Source of the DNA: Arthrobacter sp. B0490 | GTDB taxonomy: Bacteria > Actinomycetota > Actinomycetes > Actinomycetales > Micrococcaceae | NCBI RefSeq assembly: GCF_002929355.1 | Contig: NZ_PJIR01000003.1 | Coordinates: forward strand, 124,001 to 188,000 | Direction: 5' to 3' | Length of the DNA stretch: 64,000 bases | In this document: one piece after another, positions 8,719 to 17,952 of the stretch | Numbering within the stretch: the stretch's first letter is position 1 | Layout: each line of letters starts with the position of its first letter | Made by a program: the position numbers and the translations under genes | The notes under the pieces: generated by a model | Seen by the model: the letters and a program-made list of their open reading frames with translations, nothing else | Told to the model about the DNA's origin: nothing | The model's database searches: none

Positions 8719-9081
8719 ATGCCGCTCTACCTGTCGAAGTTCAGCTACACCCCGGAGACATGGGCCCGGCTGATCACCCGCCCGGAGGACCGCGGGGAAG
8801 CCGCCCGGTCCTACATCGAATCTGTCGGCGGGAAGCTCCACGGCTTCTGGTACGGCTTCGGTACCCATGACGGCTACACCCTGTGGGAGGCACCGGACAA
8901 CGTGTCGATGGCGGCGGTGGCGCTGGCGATCAGCGGCGGTGGCGCCCTCAGCTCGTTCGAGACGACGGTGCTGCTCACCGTCGACGAAACGATGGAGGCC
9001 ATGCGGCAGGCCTCCGGGATCCGCTACCGGAGCCCCGGCGCCGGATCGCCTCCCGACGCTCCACCGGTCGGGGCGCCCTAG
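8719..9081 (+). CDS. GYD-domain protein
   Basis: Small soluble protein of 120 aa with one GYD domain, a dimeric alpha/beta barrel-like fold of unknown function. Recognisable pieces are MPLYLSKFSYTPETWARLI at the start, the central GGKLHGFWYGFGTHDGYTLWE (the family is named for its Gly-Tyr-Asp, here HDGYTL), and the strand SSFETTVLLTVDE. The start at ATG 8719 is preferred because AGAGGAAG precedes it; codons upstream in frame cross the promoter palindrome. The stop overlaps the last 4 bp of the convergent dnaG gene. Regulation by whatever binds the upstream palindrome is possible. Confidence 0.8.
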   Translation: MPLYLSKFSYTPETWARLITRPEDRGEAARSYIESVGGKLHGFWYGFGTHDGYTLWEAPDNVSMAAVALAISGGGALSSFETTVLLTVDETMEAMRQASGIRYRSPGAGSPPDAPPVGAP

Positions 9082-11015
9082 TCCTCGCGGAGCAGCCGCC
9101 GCTGCATCTCGAGCTCCATGAGGTCGCGCTGCAGCTGGTTGTAGAGCACGGGGTCGGCGGTCGGGTCCATGCGCTGGAGCTGCCCGAGCTTGTCCGCCTT
9201 CTGCTGCGTGATGCGGAGCTCGGTGAGCCGGTTCAGGATGTCCCGGCAGTACAGCACCATGGCGTCGGCGTCCTTCGCGGGGAGGGGACGGACCGCCAGT
9301 TCGCTGACGAGCGGTCGGAGGACGTCCGGGACTCCCTCGCGCACGGACTCGACCCAGCGTGAGAGCTCGGTGCCCGCTGCTCCCGCCGCGAGGACGGCGC
9401 TGTGCAGCGCCTCGTACACGGGGACGGTGAAGCGCGACGTGGAGAAGCTCTCCCACTGCGCCGCGGTGAGCAGCGTGGGCTGCTGCAGCACCACCTCGAG
9501 GGCCTCGCGCTCCATCCGGGCCATCGGGTCGCGGGGGTCCGGGCGCTCGAAGAACGGCTCGGTAGACGTCGGCGCGTCCCCTCCGGCGACTCCCTGCCCG
9601 CCCGGCGCCTGCTGGGCCGCCTGCTCCTGCTGCCCCTGCGACCGGCCGCCCGACCGCGCCCCGCCCGCGTCGCGGCGTGCTGCAGCGGAGACGGCACGCG
9701 CCACCTGGTCCTCCCCGACGTACTGCATGCCGAGCCATCGCGAGAGTTCCCGGGTGTAGGTGGACCGCAGGGAGACGTCGCGGATCTGCGCGACGATCGG
9801 GGCCGCGTGCCGGAGCGCCTTGACCTGCCCCTCCCCCGAGGAGAGGTCGAAATTCCCGAAGGACGCCTTGATCGCGAATTCGAAGAGGGGGCGGCGGTCC
9901 GCGATGAGCTCCCGCACCGCGTCGTCGCCACGCGTCTGGCGGAGCTCGCAGGGATCGGCGCCGGATGCCTCGACGGCGACGTACGTCTGCGAAGTGAAGC
10001 GCTGGTCCTCCTCGAAGGCGCGCAGGGCGGCCTTCTGGCCTGCGGCGTCGCCGTCGAACGTGAAGATCACCTCGCCGCCGGTCCCGTCGTCGGACAGGAG
10101 CCTGCGGGCGATCTTGATGTGGTCGGTGCCGAACGCGGTGCCGCAGGTCGCGACGGCGGTGCCCACCCCGGCCAGGTGGCACGCCATGACGTCGGTGTAG
10201 CCCTCGACGACGACGAGCTGCCGGTTCCTGGCGATCTCCCGCTTGGCCAGGTCGATGCCGTACAGCACCTGGGACTTCTTGTAGAGGGAGGTCTCGGGGG
10301 TGTTGAGGTACTTCGGCCCCTGGTCGTCCTCGTAGAGTTTCCGGGCGCCGAATCCGACGGTGTCCCCGGTGATGTCCCGGATGGGCCAGATCAGGCGTCC
10401 GCGGAAGCGGTCGTAGAAGCGGCCGGGGTTGCTCGACGACGCACTGAACATGCCGGTCAGCTTCAGCTCGTCGAGCGTGAAACCGCGGCCGGTGAGGTGG
10501 TTGAGCAGCGTGTCCCAGCCCTGGGGGGCGTAGCCGACGCCGAACTGTTCGGCGGCCGCGCGGTCGAAGCCCCGCTCCTGCAAGAACTGCCGCCCGGTGG
10601 CGGCGCCCTGGGTGAGGAGCTGGTCGCGGAAGAACTCGGCGGCGATCTTGTGGGCGTCGAGCAGGCGCTGCCGCTTGCCGACGTCCTCGCGGCGCGGGCC
10701 GGTGCCGCCGTCCTCGTAGTGCAGTTCGAAGCCGATGCGCGCGGCGAGCTTCTCGACGGTCTCGCTGAACGTGGTGTGGTCGACCTTCTGCACGAAGGAG
10801 ATGACGTCGCCGCCCTCGCCGCAGCCGAAGCAGTGGTAGGAGCCCATCTGCGGGCGGACATGGAAGGACGGCGACCGCTCGTCGTGGAACGGGCACAGGC
10901 CCTTCCAGGAGCCGATGCCCGCCGACTTCAGGGTCACGTAGGCCTCGACGACCTCCTTGATGTCGGTGCGCTGGCGTACCTCATCGATGTCTTCACGCTT
11001 GATGAGTCCGGCCAT
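9078..11015 (-). CDS. dnaG: DNA primase
   Basis: Primase of 645 aa that makes RNA primers for the replication fork. The N-terminal CHC2 zinc domain is intact (CPFHDERSPSFHV, then YHCFGCGEGGDVISF). The catalytic core follows, with the TOPRIM glutamate in VVVEGYTDVMACH and the DxD-type metal site in FDGDAAGQKAA. The C-terminal DnaB-binding region (from about residue 470) begins after a Gly/Gln/Ala-rich linker. ATG 11015 is the start; TAAACT ends six bases before it and no Shine-Dalgarno is seen, so the message is probably leaderless. It lies downstream of dgt on the same strand, an arrangement common in actinobacteria. Confidence 0.97.
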   Translation of the reverse strand: MAGLIKREDIDEVRQRTDIKEVVEAYVTLKSAGIGSWKGLCPFHDERSPSFHVRPQMGSYHCFGCGEGGDVISFVQKVDHTTFSETVEKLAARIGFELHYEDGGTGPRREDVGKRQRLLDAHKIAAEFFRDQLLTQGAATGRQFLQERGFDRAAAEQFGVGYAPQGWDTLLNHLTGRGFTLDELKLTGMFSASSSNPGRFYDRFRGRLIWPIRDITGDTVGFGARKLYEDDQGPKYLNTPETSLYKKSQVLYGIDLAKREIARNRQLVVVEGYTDVMACHLAGVGTAVATCGTAFGTDHIKIARRLLSDDGTGGEVIFTFDGDAAGQKAALRAFEEDQRFTSQTYVAVEASGADPCELRQTRGDDAVRELIADRRPLFEFAIKASFGNFDLSSGEGQVKALRHAAPIVAQIRDVSLRSTYTRELSRWLGMQYVGEDQVARAVSAAARRDAGGARSGGRSQGQQEQAAQQAPGGQGVAGGDAPTSTEPFFERPDPRDPMARMEREALEVVLQQPTLLTAAQWESFSTSRFTVPVYEALHSAVLAAGAAGTELSRWVESVREGVPDVLRPLVSELAVRPLPAKDADAMVLYCRDILNRLTELRITQQKADKLGQLQRMDPTADPVLYNQLQRDLMELEMQRRLLRED

Positions 11016-11021
11016 GACCCC

Positions 11022-11027
11022 AGTTTA
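11022..11027 (-). promoter_or_regulatory. Candidate -10 box giving leaderless dnaG mRNA
   Basis: TAAACT (TANNNT) on the minus strand is separated from the dnaG ATG by six bases, so transcription should start at or next to the A of ATG. No good -35 is seen. Confidence 0.5.
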
Positions 11028-11085
11028 GGCCCGCCCCACCGACACCCCGACCGGCGCCGGGACGGATGTGCGCGAGGCCCCGGCC

Positions 11086-12366
11086 CTACCAGAGTGCCGG
11101 GACGGGCCCGACGATGCGCTCGTGGAGGCCGAGTGCCGACGCGTCGGTGAGCGACGCCACCTGGTCGATGACGACGCGCAGGCGGGCGTCGTCGTCCGGT
11201 GCCTCGCGCCAGTCCGCCGCGAACATCGGCTCGAGGTAGCGGTCGCCGTCGGCGTGGACCTGGGCGACGAGGGAGGCGAGGATCTCCCGCTGGCGCTCGT
11301 ACAGCGGCTGGCGATGGTCCGTGGTCATCACGTAGGTGGTGGCGAGGCCCTTCATGACGGCGATCTCCAGGATGGTCTCCTCGGGTACCACCATCTCCGC
11401 GTTGTAGCGGGTGAGGGAGTCCGGCCCGTAGATGGAGCGCGTGGACTGCATGGCACTGAGGCAGAACCGGCCGATCAGCTGGCTCGTCATGTTCTTGAGG
11501 GCCGCCATGGACCGGCGCGTGCCGTCCGCCTCGCGGACCCACACCGGGGTCTTCTCGAGGCGCGCCAGGGCCGCGTCGACGGCTGCCGGGTCGCTGCCGG
11601 GGAGGTACCACTGCCGGGTGTAGCCGATCACGCGGGCACGGGCGTCGGCACTGTCCATCCACTTGAGCTGGAGGTGCCCGGCGACGATCGCGTCCTCGAC
11701 GTCGTGCACCGAGTAGGAGATGTCGTCCGCGAGGTCCATGACCTGCGCCTCGAGGCACGAGCGTCCCTCGGGGGCGCCGTCGCGGAGCCAGTCGAAGACG
11801 GGGCGGTCGTCGTCGTAGGCGCCGAACTTCGTGGTGCGCTGGCCGCTGATCACGGGTGCCGACGCCGCCGTCCAGGGGTACTTGCAGGCGGCGTCGAGGC
11901 TCGCCCGGGTGAGGTTGAGGCCCGCGGGGCCGCCACCGGGTGCGAGGACCTTCGGTTCGAGCCGGGTCAGGAGGCGCAGGGTCTGCGCGTTGCCCTCGAA
12001 GCCGCCGATGCCGTGCGCGATGTCGTTGAGCGCCGACTCCCCGTTGTGGCCGAAGGGCGGGTGGCCGAGGTCGTGGGCCAGGCAGGCGGTGTCCACGATG
12101 TCGGGGTCGCACCCGAGGGTCCGCCCCAGTTCGCGCCCCACCTGAGCGACCTCGAGCGAGTGCGTGAGGCGCGTGCGGACGAAGTCGTCGGTGTCGGGCG
12201 CGACGACCTGCGTCTTGGCGCCGAGGCGGCGCAGCGCGGACGAGTGGAGCACCCGTGCGCGGTCGCGTTCGAAGTCGGTGCGGTGCGAGCTCTTGGGCGG
12301 CTCCTCCACCCACCGCTCGGTGTCCGAGGCGCTGTAGCCGGTGGCGGACGGTTCGGGGAAGCTCAT
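11086..12366 (-). CDS. dgt: Deoxyguanosinetriphosphate triphosphohydrolase-like protein
   Basis: HD-domain dNTPase of 426 aa that would cut dNTPs to the deoxynucleoside and triphosphate, controlling the dNTP pool. The metal-binding histidine/aspartate residues are visible in TRLTHSLEVAQVGRELG (first H) and CLAHDLGHPPFGHNGE (HD plus two more His), with DLADDISYSVHDVEDAI carrying the final aspartate. The N-terminal RTDFERDRARVLHSSALRRL is the classic family opening. The ATG at 12366 has AAGG nearby. It sits between a dihydrouridine synthase gene and dnaG on the same strand; the dgt-dnaG pairing is widespread in actinobacteria and fits a replication link. Confidence 0.93.
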   Translation of the reverse strand: MSFPEPSATGYSASDTERWVEEPPKSSHRTDFERDRARVLHSSALRRLGAKTQVVAPDTDDFVRTRLTHSLEVAQVGRELGRTLGCDPDIVDTACLAHDLGHPPFGHNGESALNDIAHGIGGFEGNAQTLRLLTRLEPKVLAPGGGPAGLNLTRASLDAACKYPWTAASAPVISGQRTTKFGAYDDDRPVFDWLRDGAPEGRSCLEAQVMDLADDISYSVHDVEDAIVAGHLQLKWMDSADARARVIGYTRQWYLPGSDPAAVDAALARLEKTPVWVREADGTRRSMAALKNMTSQLIGRFCLSAMQSTRSIYGPDSLTRYNAEMVVPEETILEIAVMKGLATTYVMTTDHRQPLYERQREILASLVAQVHADGDRYLEPMFAADWREAPDDDARLRVVIDQVASLTDASALGLHERIVGPVPALW

Positions 12367-12463
12367 GGTGCCTTTCTAGCGCAACGGTTGCGGGTCGGCC
12401 CGCCTGCGCCCGCCGATGTGGACCGGCGGATCGGAGGGTTCCCGGGAAGCACGGGGATCCGCG

Positions 12464-13684
12464 TCAGCCGCCGGATACGTCGACCTCGGCGGCGGCGATG
12501 TCCGCCTGCTGGGCCTCGTTGAGGACGCGGCCTTCGAGCCAGTGCTCCGGCAGGGCCGTCCTCTTCGGGGAGCCCGCCCGCCCGCGGGGGCCTTCGGCGT
12601 CCTGCCCGGGGTAGGGCGAGTCCTTGTCGAGTTCGTCGAGGAGCCCGCGGAGCACCTCGAGGGTCGGCACGGCTGCGAGCTTGGCGCGGAGCTCCCCGCC
12701 GACGACGTAGCCCTTGAAGTACCAGGCCATGTGCTTGCGGATGTCGCGGAGGCCCATCATCTCGCTGCCGAAGGTCTCCACGAGCAGTTCGGCGTGCCGG
12801 TAGACGGTGTCGGCGACCTGCCCGAGGCCGGGCCGGTACCGGGAGGCGCTGCCCTCGAAGGCGTTCATGAGGTCCCCGAAGAGCCAGGGCCGTCCCTGGC
12901 ACCCGCGGCCGATGACGACGCCGTCGACGCCGGTCTGCCGGACCATCCGCACGGCGTCCTCGGCGCTCCAGATGTCGCCGTTGCCGAGCACGGGGATGTC
13001 CGGGAGGGCCTCGCGCAGTTCGGCGATGGCGTCCCAGTCGGCCTTGCCCGAGTAGAACTGGGACGCGGTACGCCCGTGGAGGGCGACAGCGGCGACCCCG
13101 CTGTCCCGGGCGATCCTGCCGGCCTCGCGGAAGGTGAGGTGGTCCTCGTCGATGCCCTTGCGCATCTTGATGGTCAGCGGGACATCGCCCTTCGAGGCCT
13201 CGCGCACGGCGGTCTGCACGATGCCCGTGAAGAGGTCGAGCTTCCACGGCAGGGCCGCTCCCCCGCCCTTGCGGGTGACCTTCGGGACGGGGCAGCCGAA
13301 GTTCAGGTCGATGTGGTCGGCGCGGTCCTCCTCGACGAGCAGGCGCACCGCGGCACCCACGGTCTTCGGGTCGACCCCGTACAGCTGCACGGAGCGGACC
13401 GCCTCGTCCTCGTCGTGCGAGATGATGCGCATGGACTCCGGGCTGCGCTCCACGAGCGCACGGGAGGTGACCATCTCGGACACGTAGAGCCCGCCGCCGT
13501 ACTCGCGGCACAGGCGGCGGAAGGCCTTGTTGGTGATGCCCGCCATCGGCGCGAGGATCACCGGCGTGGTCACGGTGATGCCACCGAGGGTCAGCGGCGG
13601 GAGGTCGAGCTTGAGGGCGCCGGGGGCTGCGTCCGGGGCGTCGCCGGTGCCGGGATCACCGGTCGGAGCGGGGAGGGTCGTCAC
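12464..13684 (-). CDS. tRNA-dihydrouridine synthase (Dus family)
   Basis: FMN-dependent TIM-barrel enzyme that reduces uridines in tRNA to dihydrouridine. The core starts at LGGITVTTPVILAPMAGITN (FMN phosphate site) and contains HIDLNFGCPVPKVTRKGGG, with the catalytic Cys in the GCP motif. Next come IKMRKGIDEDH, ALHGRTASQFYSGKADW and PVLGNGDIWSAEDA. The length of 406 aa suits DusB-like actinobacterial enzymes. GTG 13684 is chosen because GGAGG lies ten bases upstream. An ATG at 13792 overlaps the yibE stop (ATGA) and has GGAGG before it, but the extra 36 codons use atypical AT-ending codons and match no family part. The nearby GTG 13693 is a further alternative. Confidence 0.92.
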   Translation of the reverse strand: MTTLPAPTGDPGTGDAPDAAPGALKLDLPPLTLGGITVTTPVILAPMAGITNKAFRRLCREYGGGLYVSEMVTSRALVERSPESMRIISHDEDEAVRSVQLYGVDPKTVGAAVRLLVEEDRADHIDLNFGCPVPKVTRKGGGAALPWKLDLFTGIVQTAVREASKGDVPLTIKMRKGIDEDHLTFREAGRIARDSGVAAVALHGRTASQFYSGKADWDAIAELREALPDIPVLGNGDIWSAEDAVRMVRQTGVDGVVIGRGCQGRPWLFGDLMNAFEGSASRYRPGLGQVADTVYRHAELLVETFGSEMMGLRDIRKHMAWYFKGYVVGGELRAKLAAVPTLEVLRGLLDELDKDSPYPGQDAEGPRGRAGSPKRTALPEHWLEGRVLNEAQQADIAAAEVDVSGG

Positions 13685-13788
13685 TGCGGTCACCCCTCCA
13701 TTGTCGCAAGCTGCCGCAAATCCTGGAGCACTGTTCGCTGTGCGCCTGCGCTCGCGTTCCGCCTTGCCCGCCTTCCGCCATGCGTTCG

Positions 13789-15159
13789 TCATGCGTCCTC
13801 CCCGGCCGGCCGCCGGCTGCGCCGCCCGCCGAGGGCGACGAGCCGCTCGCCCGGGGCGAGCGTCGCGCCGACGACGGACGGGACCACCGGCGTCGTGCCC
13901 CCGCCCGGCGCGGCGTCGTCCTGCCGGCCGCCGTGGGTCCTCGGGCCGACGGCCTTGACCACGAGCACCGCGACGAGGGTGGTCACCGGGATGGCGAGGA
14001 CGAGGCCGATCGAGCCCACCAGCGTCCGCACCACCTCCTCGGCGAGTTCCCCGCTGGTCAGGGTGTCGAGCAGCGCGCGGTCGTAGAGCGAGACGAGGAT
14101 CAGCACGGGCAGCGCCGCCCCGGCGTAGGCGAACGCGATGGTGTAGACGGTGGACGCGATGTGGTCGCGGCCGATCCTCATCGCGGACGCGAAGAGCCGC
14201 CGCCCCGACGTGTCGGGCGCCAGCTCGTGCAGCTCCCAGACGGAGGAGGACTGCGTGATGGTCACGTCGTTGAGGACGCCGAGACCGGAGATGATGAGCC
14301 CGCACAGGATGATCGAGGAGATCGACAGCTCGTCCGAGGCGTTGACGAGGGTGTAGGCGTTCTCGTCCCCGACGCCGGTGAGGTGGGCTGCGTCCGTGGC
14401 CCAGGCCGCGAGCAGGGCCGTGATGCCGAGGCCGAAGACCGTCCCGAGGAGGGCGGTGGAGGTGCGGGCCGAGACGCCGTGCGCGAAGTAGAGGACGCCG
14501 TACATGATCACCACGGAGCCCACGAGCCCGAGCAGCAGGGGCGGCCTGCCCTCGACGAGGCCCGGCAGGACGAACTGCGCAAGGACCGCGAGCGCACCGA
14601 CGAGGCCGAGCAGGGCGCGCAGCCCGCGCCAGCGGGCGACGGCGACGACCACGACGGCGTAGCCGAGCGCGAGCGCCACGATGGGCACCGATCGCACGAA
14701 GTCCACGAAGACGTAGGGCGCCGCGCCGCCCTGGAGGACGCCGGCGAGATCGAGGTAGCGGATCTCGTCGCCCGCCTGGACGGCTTCGGTCCTCGCGAGC
14801 TCCGGGGTGACCTCGACGGGGATGACGTCCCCTCCGTGGGCGGGCTGCGTGTAGGCGATGGTGCAGGTCAGGGCGGCGCCGCCGGCGTCGACGGTCGGCT
14901 GGGAGGACGGGCAGTCCCCCTCGGCGACCTCGCGGACGGTCCCGCGCTCGAAGCTCACGCCGTCCGCCGTGGCGTACGGGTTCGCGACGCGCAGGGAGCT
15001 CCGGTCGCCGCTGGGCCAGAGCAGCACCATCGCGGCGAGCGTGATGACACCGAGGGGCACGAGGAGGGCCGAGAGCAGGAGGGTCGCCCGCTTCCGGGTG
15101 GCCGTCGCGGAGGCCGAGGGCTTCGGACTCTCGCTGGCGTGCAGGTGGCTGGAGCCCAC
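13789..15159 (-). CDS. YibE/F-family multi-pass membrane protein
   Basis: Membrane protein of about 456 aa. After one N-terminal helix (about residues 25-45) comes an extracytoplasmic region with a Cys pair (EGDCPSSQ and ALTCTIAY). About eight helices follow, containing the YibE/F signature DVTITQSSSVWELHE and RIGRDHIASTVYTIAFAYAGAALP. Function is unknown; the family is widespread in Gram-positives and some members have been proposed to be transporters. The start at GTG 15159 is chosen because GAGGG lies six bases upstream; GTG 15246 would add 29 unremarkable residues. It is followed on the same strand by the Dus gene. Confidence 0.85.
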   Translation of the reverse strand: MGSSHLHASESPKPSASATATRKRATLLLSALLVPLGVITLAAMVLLWPSGDRSSLRVANPYATADGVSFERGTVREVAEGDCPSSQPTVDAGGAALTCTIAYTQPAHGGDVIPVEVTPELARTEAVQAGDEIRYLDLAGVLQGGAAPYVFVDFVRSVPIVALALGYAVVVVAVARWRGLRALLGLVGALAVLAQFVLPGLVEGRPPLLLGLVGSVVIMYGVLYFAHGVSARTSTALLGTVFGLGITALLAAWATDAAHLTGVGDENAYTLVNASDELSISSIILCGLIISGLGVLNDVTITQSSSVWELHELAPDTSGRRLFASAMRIGRDHIASTVYTIAFAYAGAALPVLILVSLYDRALLDTLTSGELAEEVVRTLVGSIGLVLAIPVTTLVAVLVVKAVGPRTHGGRQDDAAPGGGTTPVVPSVVGATLAPGERLVALGGRRSRRPAGEDA

Positions 15160-15332
15160 GGACGTCCCTCGGTGGTTCGGCGGATACTGGACAATGCTCG
15201 GTGACGGTCGGTGACGGCCGTTCGTGCGCGGGCCGACGCGCGTCACGGACCCCGGCCACCGCTTGCGATTCTACGCAGGAGCGGCCCGGGACCGGGACGA
15301 CGGGAGCCCTCCGGGGCGGAGGAGGACGGCAC

Positions 15333-16067
15333 ATGGCAGGAGAGGCGACACGCCCGGCGCGGGACGGGGACCCCGTGGTCGGCGTCGGCGGAGCGGGCAC
15401 CGGGGTGCGCGGTGTGGCGCTCGTCCTGCACGGCGGGCGGGCGCGCAGTTTCGACGCCGTCCGGCCCGGGCACCTCAGCCCCCTGCGCATGCGCCCCTTC
15501 GCCGCGCGCCTCGCGGCGGCGGGCGGGCGGCACGGCCTCGCGGTGTGGACGCTCCGGAACCGGGTGCGCGGCTGGAACGGTGCCGACCAGTCGGCCCTGA
15601 AGGACGCCCGATGGGCGCTGGGCCGCATCGCCGCGGAGCACCCCACGGCGCCCGTCTACCTCCTGGGCCACTCGATGGGCGGGCTGACCGCGCTCTACGC
15701 GGCCGGACACCCGCAGGTCCGCGCGGTGGCCGCCCTCGCCCCCTGGCTCGAACCGTCGAGCCCGGTGGAACCCCTGCGGGGGCGCCGTGTCCTCATCATG
15801 CACGGCGACACGGACCGCTGGACGAGCCCGACGGCGTCGCTCTCCTTCGCGCGCCGCGCCCTCGGCGTGGCCCGGGACGTCCACTACGTGCGGATGCTCG
15901 GAGCAGGGCACTTCATGTTCCGGACCGTGCCCGTCTGGCACGGCCTGAGCACGTCCTTCCTCCTCCGCCACTTCGCGGAGGACACGGGCGCGGCCCTCGA
16001 CGCCCGGGTCCTCGAGCCCTCCGCCGTCCTCTACCGCGCCCCGGATCCGCTCGGCATCACGGCCTGA
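15333..16067 (+). CDS. Alpha/beta hydrolase
   Basis: Soluble hydrolase of 244 aa. The triad can be placed: Ser in the nucleophile elbow LLGHSMGGLTAL, Asp in IMHGDTDRWTSP and His in GAGHFMFRTV. The oxyanion strand is GVALVLHGGRARSF. It is close in size to dienelactone hydrolase or serine aminopeptidase-type lipases, but the substrate cannot be assigned. ATG 15333 is preceded by GGAGGA at seven bases; the open frame further upstream has no such signal. Divergent from the yibE/F gene and 127 bp before the acyltransferase gene, with which it may share a transcript. Confidence 0.85.
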   Translation: MAGEATRPARDGDPVVGVGGAGTGVRGVALVLHGGRARSFDAVRPGHLSPLRMRPFAARLAAAGGRHGLAVWTLRNRVRGWNGADQSALKDARWALGRIAAEHPTAPVYLLGHSMGGLTALYAAGHPQVRAVAALAPWLEPSSPVEPLRGRRVLIMHGDTDRWTSPTASLSFARRALGVARDVHYVRMLGAGHFMFRTVPVWHGLSTSFLLRHFAEDTGAALDARVLEPSAVLYRAPDPLGITA

Positions 16068-16194
16068 GCGGTTCCGGCGGGACCTGGAAGTTCCCGACGG
16101 AGCGGCGTAGATCCGGCCGTCCGGGGTACAAAGAGTACGTGGACACGACGAGCGGGTTCCTCCCGCTCCCGCCGAAGGCCGGAAGGATCTGAGC

Positions 16195-17010
16195 ATGGGA
16201 TGGAAGCCGCGGCAGAGCGACCGCATGTACCGCAGCGTGGTCTACGCGGGAAAGGGGGTCTTCGCCGCCCTGCGCCTGCCGATCACGGTCAGCGGGACGG
16301 AGAACCTGCCCGCGTCCGACCCGCTGGACGGCCGGTCGCGCCGCGCGGTGCCCGGGCACGGCGCCGTCGTCGCCATCACGCACTTCGGCTACCTGGACTT
16401 CGCCTTCGCGGAACTGGTCCTGTGGAACCACGCCCGGATCCAGGCCCGCTACATGATCTCGAAGCGGGCCGCCGACCACTGGTTCGTCAGCCCCGTCGTG
16501 TTCGGCCTCGGGCACGTGATCACCGACCGCAGGGCGGGGGCGGACGCGTACGACGACGCCCTCGCGAAGCTGCGGGCCGGCGAGTACGTGGCGATCCTGC
16601 CCGAGGCGGGCGTGTCCCGCAGCTACACGGTGCGCGGCCTCAAGACCGGTCCGGTGCGGCTCGCCGCCGAGGCCGGGGTCCCGGTGATCCCCGTCTCGGT
16701 GTGGGGCGCCCACCGGCTGCTGACACGCGGGCACGGGTTCTCGGTGCGGCGGGCCTGGAAGGCCCCCGTCCGCGTGCACATCGGCCAGCCCATCCACCAC
16801 GCACCCGGCCTCGACGTGGCCGAGGAGACGGAGAGGCTGCGCCAGGAGCTGCAGGACGGCATCGAGACCTGCATCGCCGACTTCCCGGTGACCCCGGAAC
16901 CCGGCGCCTGGTGGATGCCGGCCCACCTGGGCGGCGGCGCCATGACGGACGCCGAGCGCGCGGCCGCGGACGTGGCGGACCTGGCGTCCGGGAGGCACAG
17001 CCGCGGCTGA
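16195..17010 (+). CDS. PlsC-like 1-acyl-glycerol-3-phosphate acyltransferase family protein
   Basis: Membrane-associated acyltransferase of 271 aa. Block I of the family, H-x4-D, is present as THFGYLDF. The substrate-binding block normally written FPEGTRS is here LPEAGVSRS, a departure shared by a subgroup of actinobacterial proteins. Block IV appears as VPVIPVSVWG. The role is probably transfer of an acyl chain to lysophosphatidate or another lipid-like acceptor, but the altered block III leaves the acceptor open. ATG 16195 has GGAAGG upstream. It ends 24 bp from the convergent GNAT gene. No membrane helix is strong beyond a short N-terminal hydrophobic stretch. Confidence 0.8.
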   Translation: MGWKPRQSDRMYRSVVYAGKGVFAALRLPITVSGTENLPASDPLDGRSRRAVPGHGAVVAITHFGYLDFAFAELVLWNHARIQARYMISKRAADHWFVSPVVFGLGHVITDRRAGADAYDDALAKLRAGEYVAILPEAGVSRSYTVRGLKTGPVRLAAEAGVPVIPVSVWGAHRLLTRGHGFSVRRAWKAPVRVHIGQPIHHAPGLDVAEETERLRQELQDGIETCIADFPVTPEPGAWWMPAHLGGGAMTDAERAAADVADLASGRHSRG

Positions 17011-17034
17011 CCGGGGCATGCCCGGGTCGGGGCC

Positions 17035-17952
17035 TCAGGCGGTGGCGACGACCAGCGTCTCCGGCCCTCCGAGTCGTGCCGCGCCCGTGGCGAGCAGGGG
17101 CTCGACGACGGCGACGAGCGCCTCCATGGAGTCGTCCACCTCGAGCTGGATGGGGTACTGGTGCACGAGCATCGCGATCAGGGTCGCGACGGCGGCCTGC
17201 TGCTCCTGCGGGGCGAGCGTGGTGTCGTAGCCCAGCAGGACGTCGGCGGGGTCGTCGGTGCGGGCCTGCGTGTAGCTGACGGCGAACGCCGCGATGGCGC
17301 CGCCGTCGGCCTTCGGCCGGTCGCGCAGCACGATCGCTCCCCCGGCGCCGCTCGTGTCCGCGAGGAACAGCTGCTGCGCGCGCCCCAGGCTGAGGTCCGC
17401 CCTGTCCCAGGTGTGCACGGACTCGTAGAAGGTGGCCAGCGCCCGGGTAAGCTCCACGGACCCCGTGGCCGCCTCCTCGAGCTGCGGCCCGGCCGCGTCG
17501 TCGAACGCGGGCGCCGCGAGCGCACCGGGGCCGACGACGACGAGCCGCGACCGCTGGAGCGCGGTGAAGCCGGTGGCCGCGGCGAAGGCAGCTCCGGTGG
17601 TGCCCGGCGTCACCTTGGACCGCAGGGGACGACGGGCGACGCCCGACGGCGAGGCGCCGGCCTCGTGCTGCAGCATGGTGAGGAGCGTCGAGCCGATCCC
17701 CGCGCGCCGGTGGTCCTCGGCGACCTCGACGTAGCACCAGAGCCGGTCCGGGTGGAGGGCCGCGCCGTAGACGCAGCCCGCCGCGACGGGGACCCCCTGG
17801 TCCACGACGGTGATGCAGCGGTTCCAGGGCTCGTCCGAGGGCGTGCGGAAGGAGCCGCGGAACTGCTCCGCCGCCGCCGACTCGGGGCCGCCCCACAGCT
17901 GGAGGAGCTCGAGGTCGTCGCCCTGCTGCCAGGCGCGGTACTCGAGGGCCAT
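17035..17952 (-). CDS. Two-domain GNAT N-acetyltransferase coupled to glyS
   Basis: Protein of 305 aa. Residues 1-150 are a normal GNAT fold with acetyl-CoA motif A in LWCYVEVAEDHRRAGIGSTLL (Arg-x-x-Gly-x-Gly/Ala form). The C-terminal half (from about residue 165) looks like a second, degenerate GNAT repeat without a clear CoA loop (YTQARTDDPADVLLGYDTTL, TLIAMLVHQYP). The acceptor is unknown. Its ATG shares one base with the stop of the glycyl-tRNA synthetase gene (TGATG), so the two are translationally coupled. Mycothiol synthase is also a double GNAT, but the motifs here are too divergent for that call. Confidence 0.78.
   Translation of the reverse strand: MALEYRAWQQGDDLELLQLWGGPESAAAEQFRGSFRTPSDEPWNRCITVVDQGVPVAAGCVYGAALHPDRLWCYVEVAEDHRRAGIGSTLLTMLQHEAGASPSGVARRPLRSKVTPGTTGAAFAAATGFTALQRSRLVVVGPGALAAPAFDDAAGPQLEEAATGSVELTRALATFYESVHTWDRADLSLGRAQQLFLADTSGAGGAIVLRDRPKADGGAIAAFAVSYTQARTDDPADVLLGYDTTLAPQEQQAAVATLIAMLVHQYPIQLEVDDSMEALVAVVEPLLATGAARLGGPETLVVATA

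Noticed and set aside
12464..15646. A 1060-codon minus-strand frame that would make a giant dihydrouridine synthase
   Set aside because: Everything before about 13693 is antisense or out-of-frame text of the yibE/F gene. Family homology begins just after the GTG at 13684.
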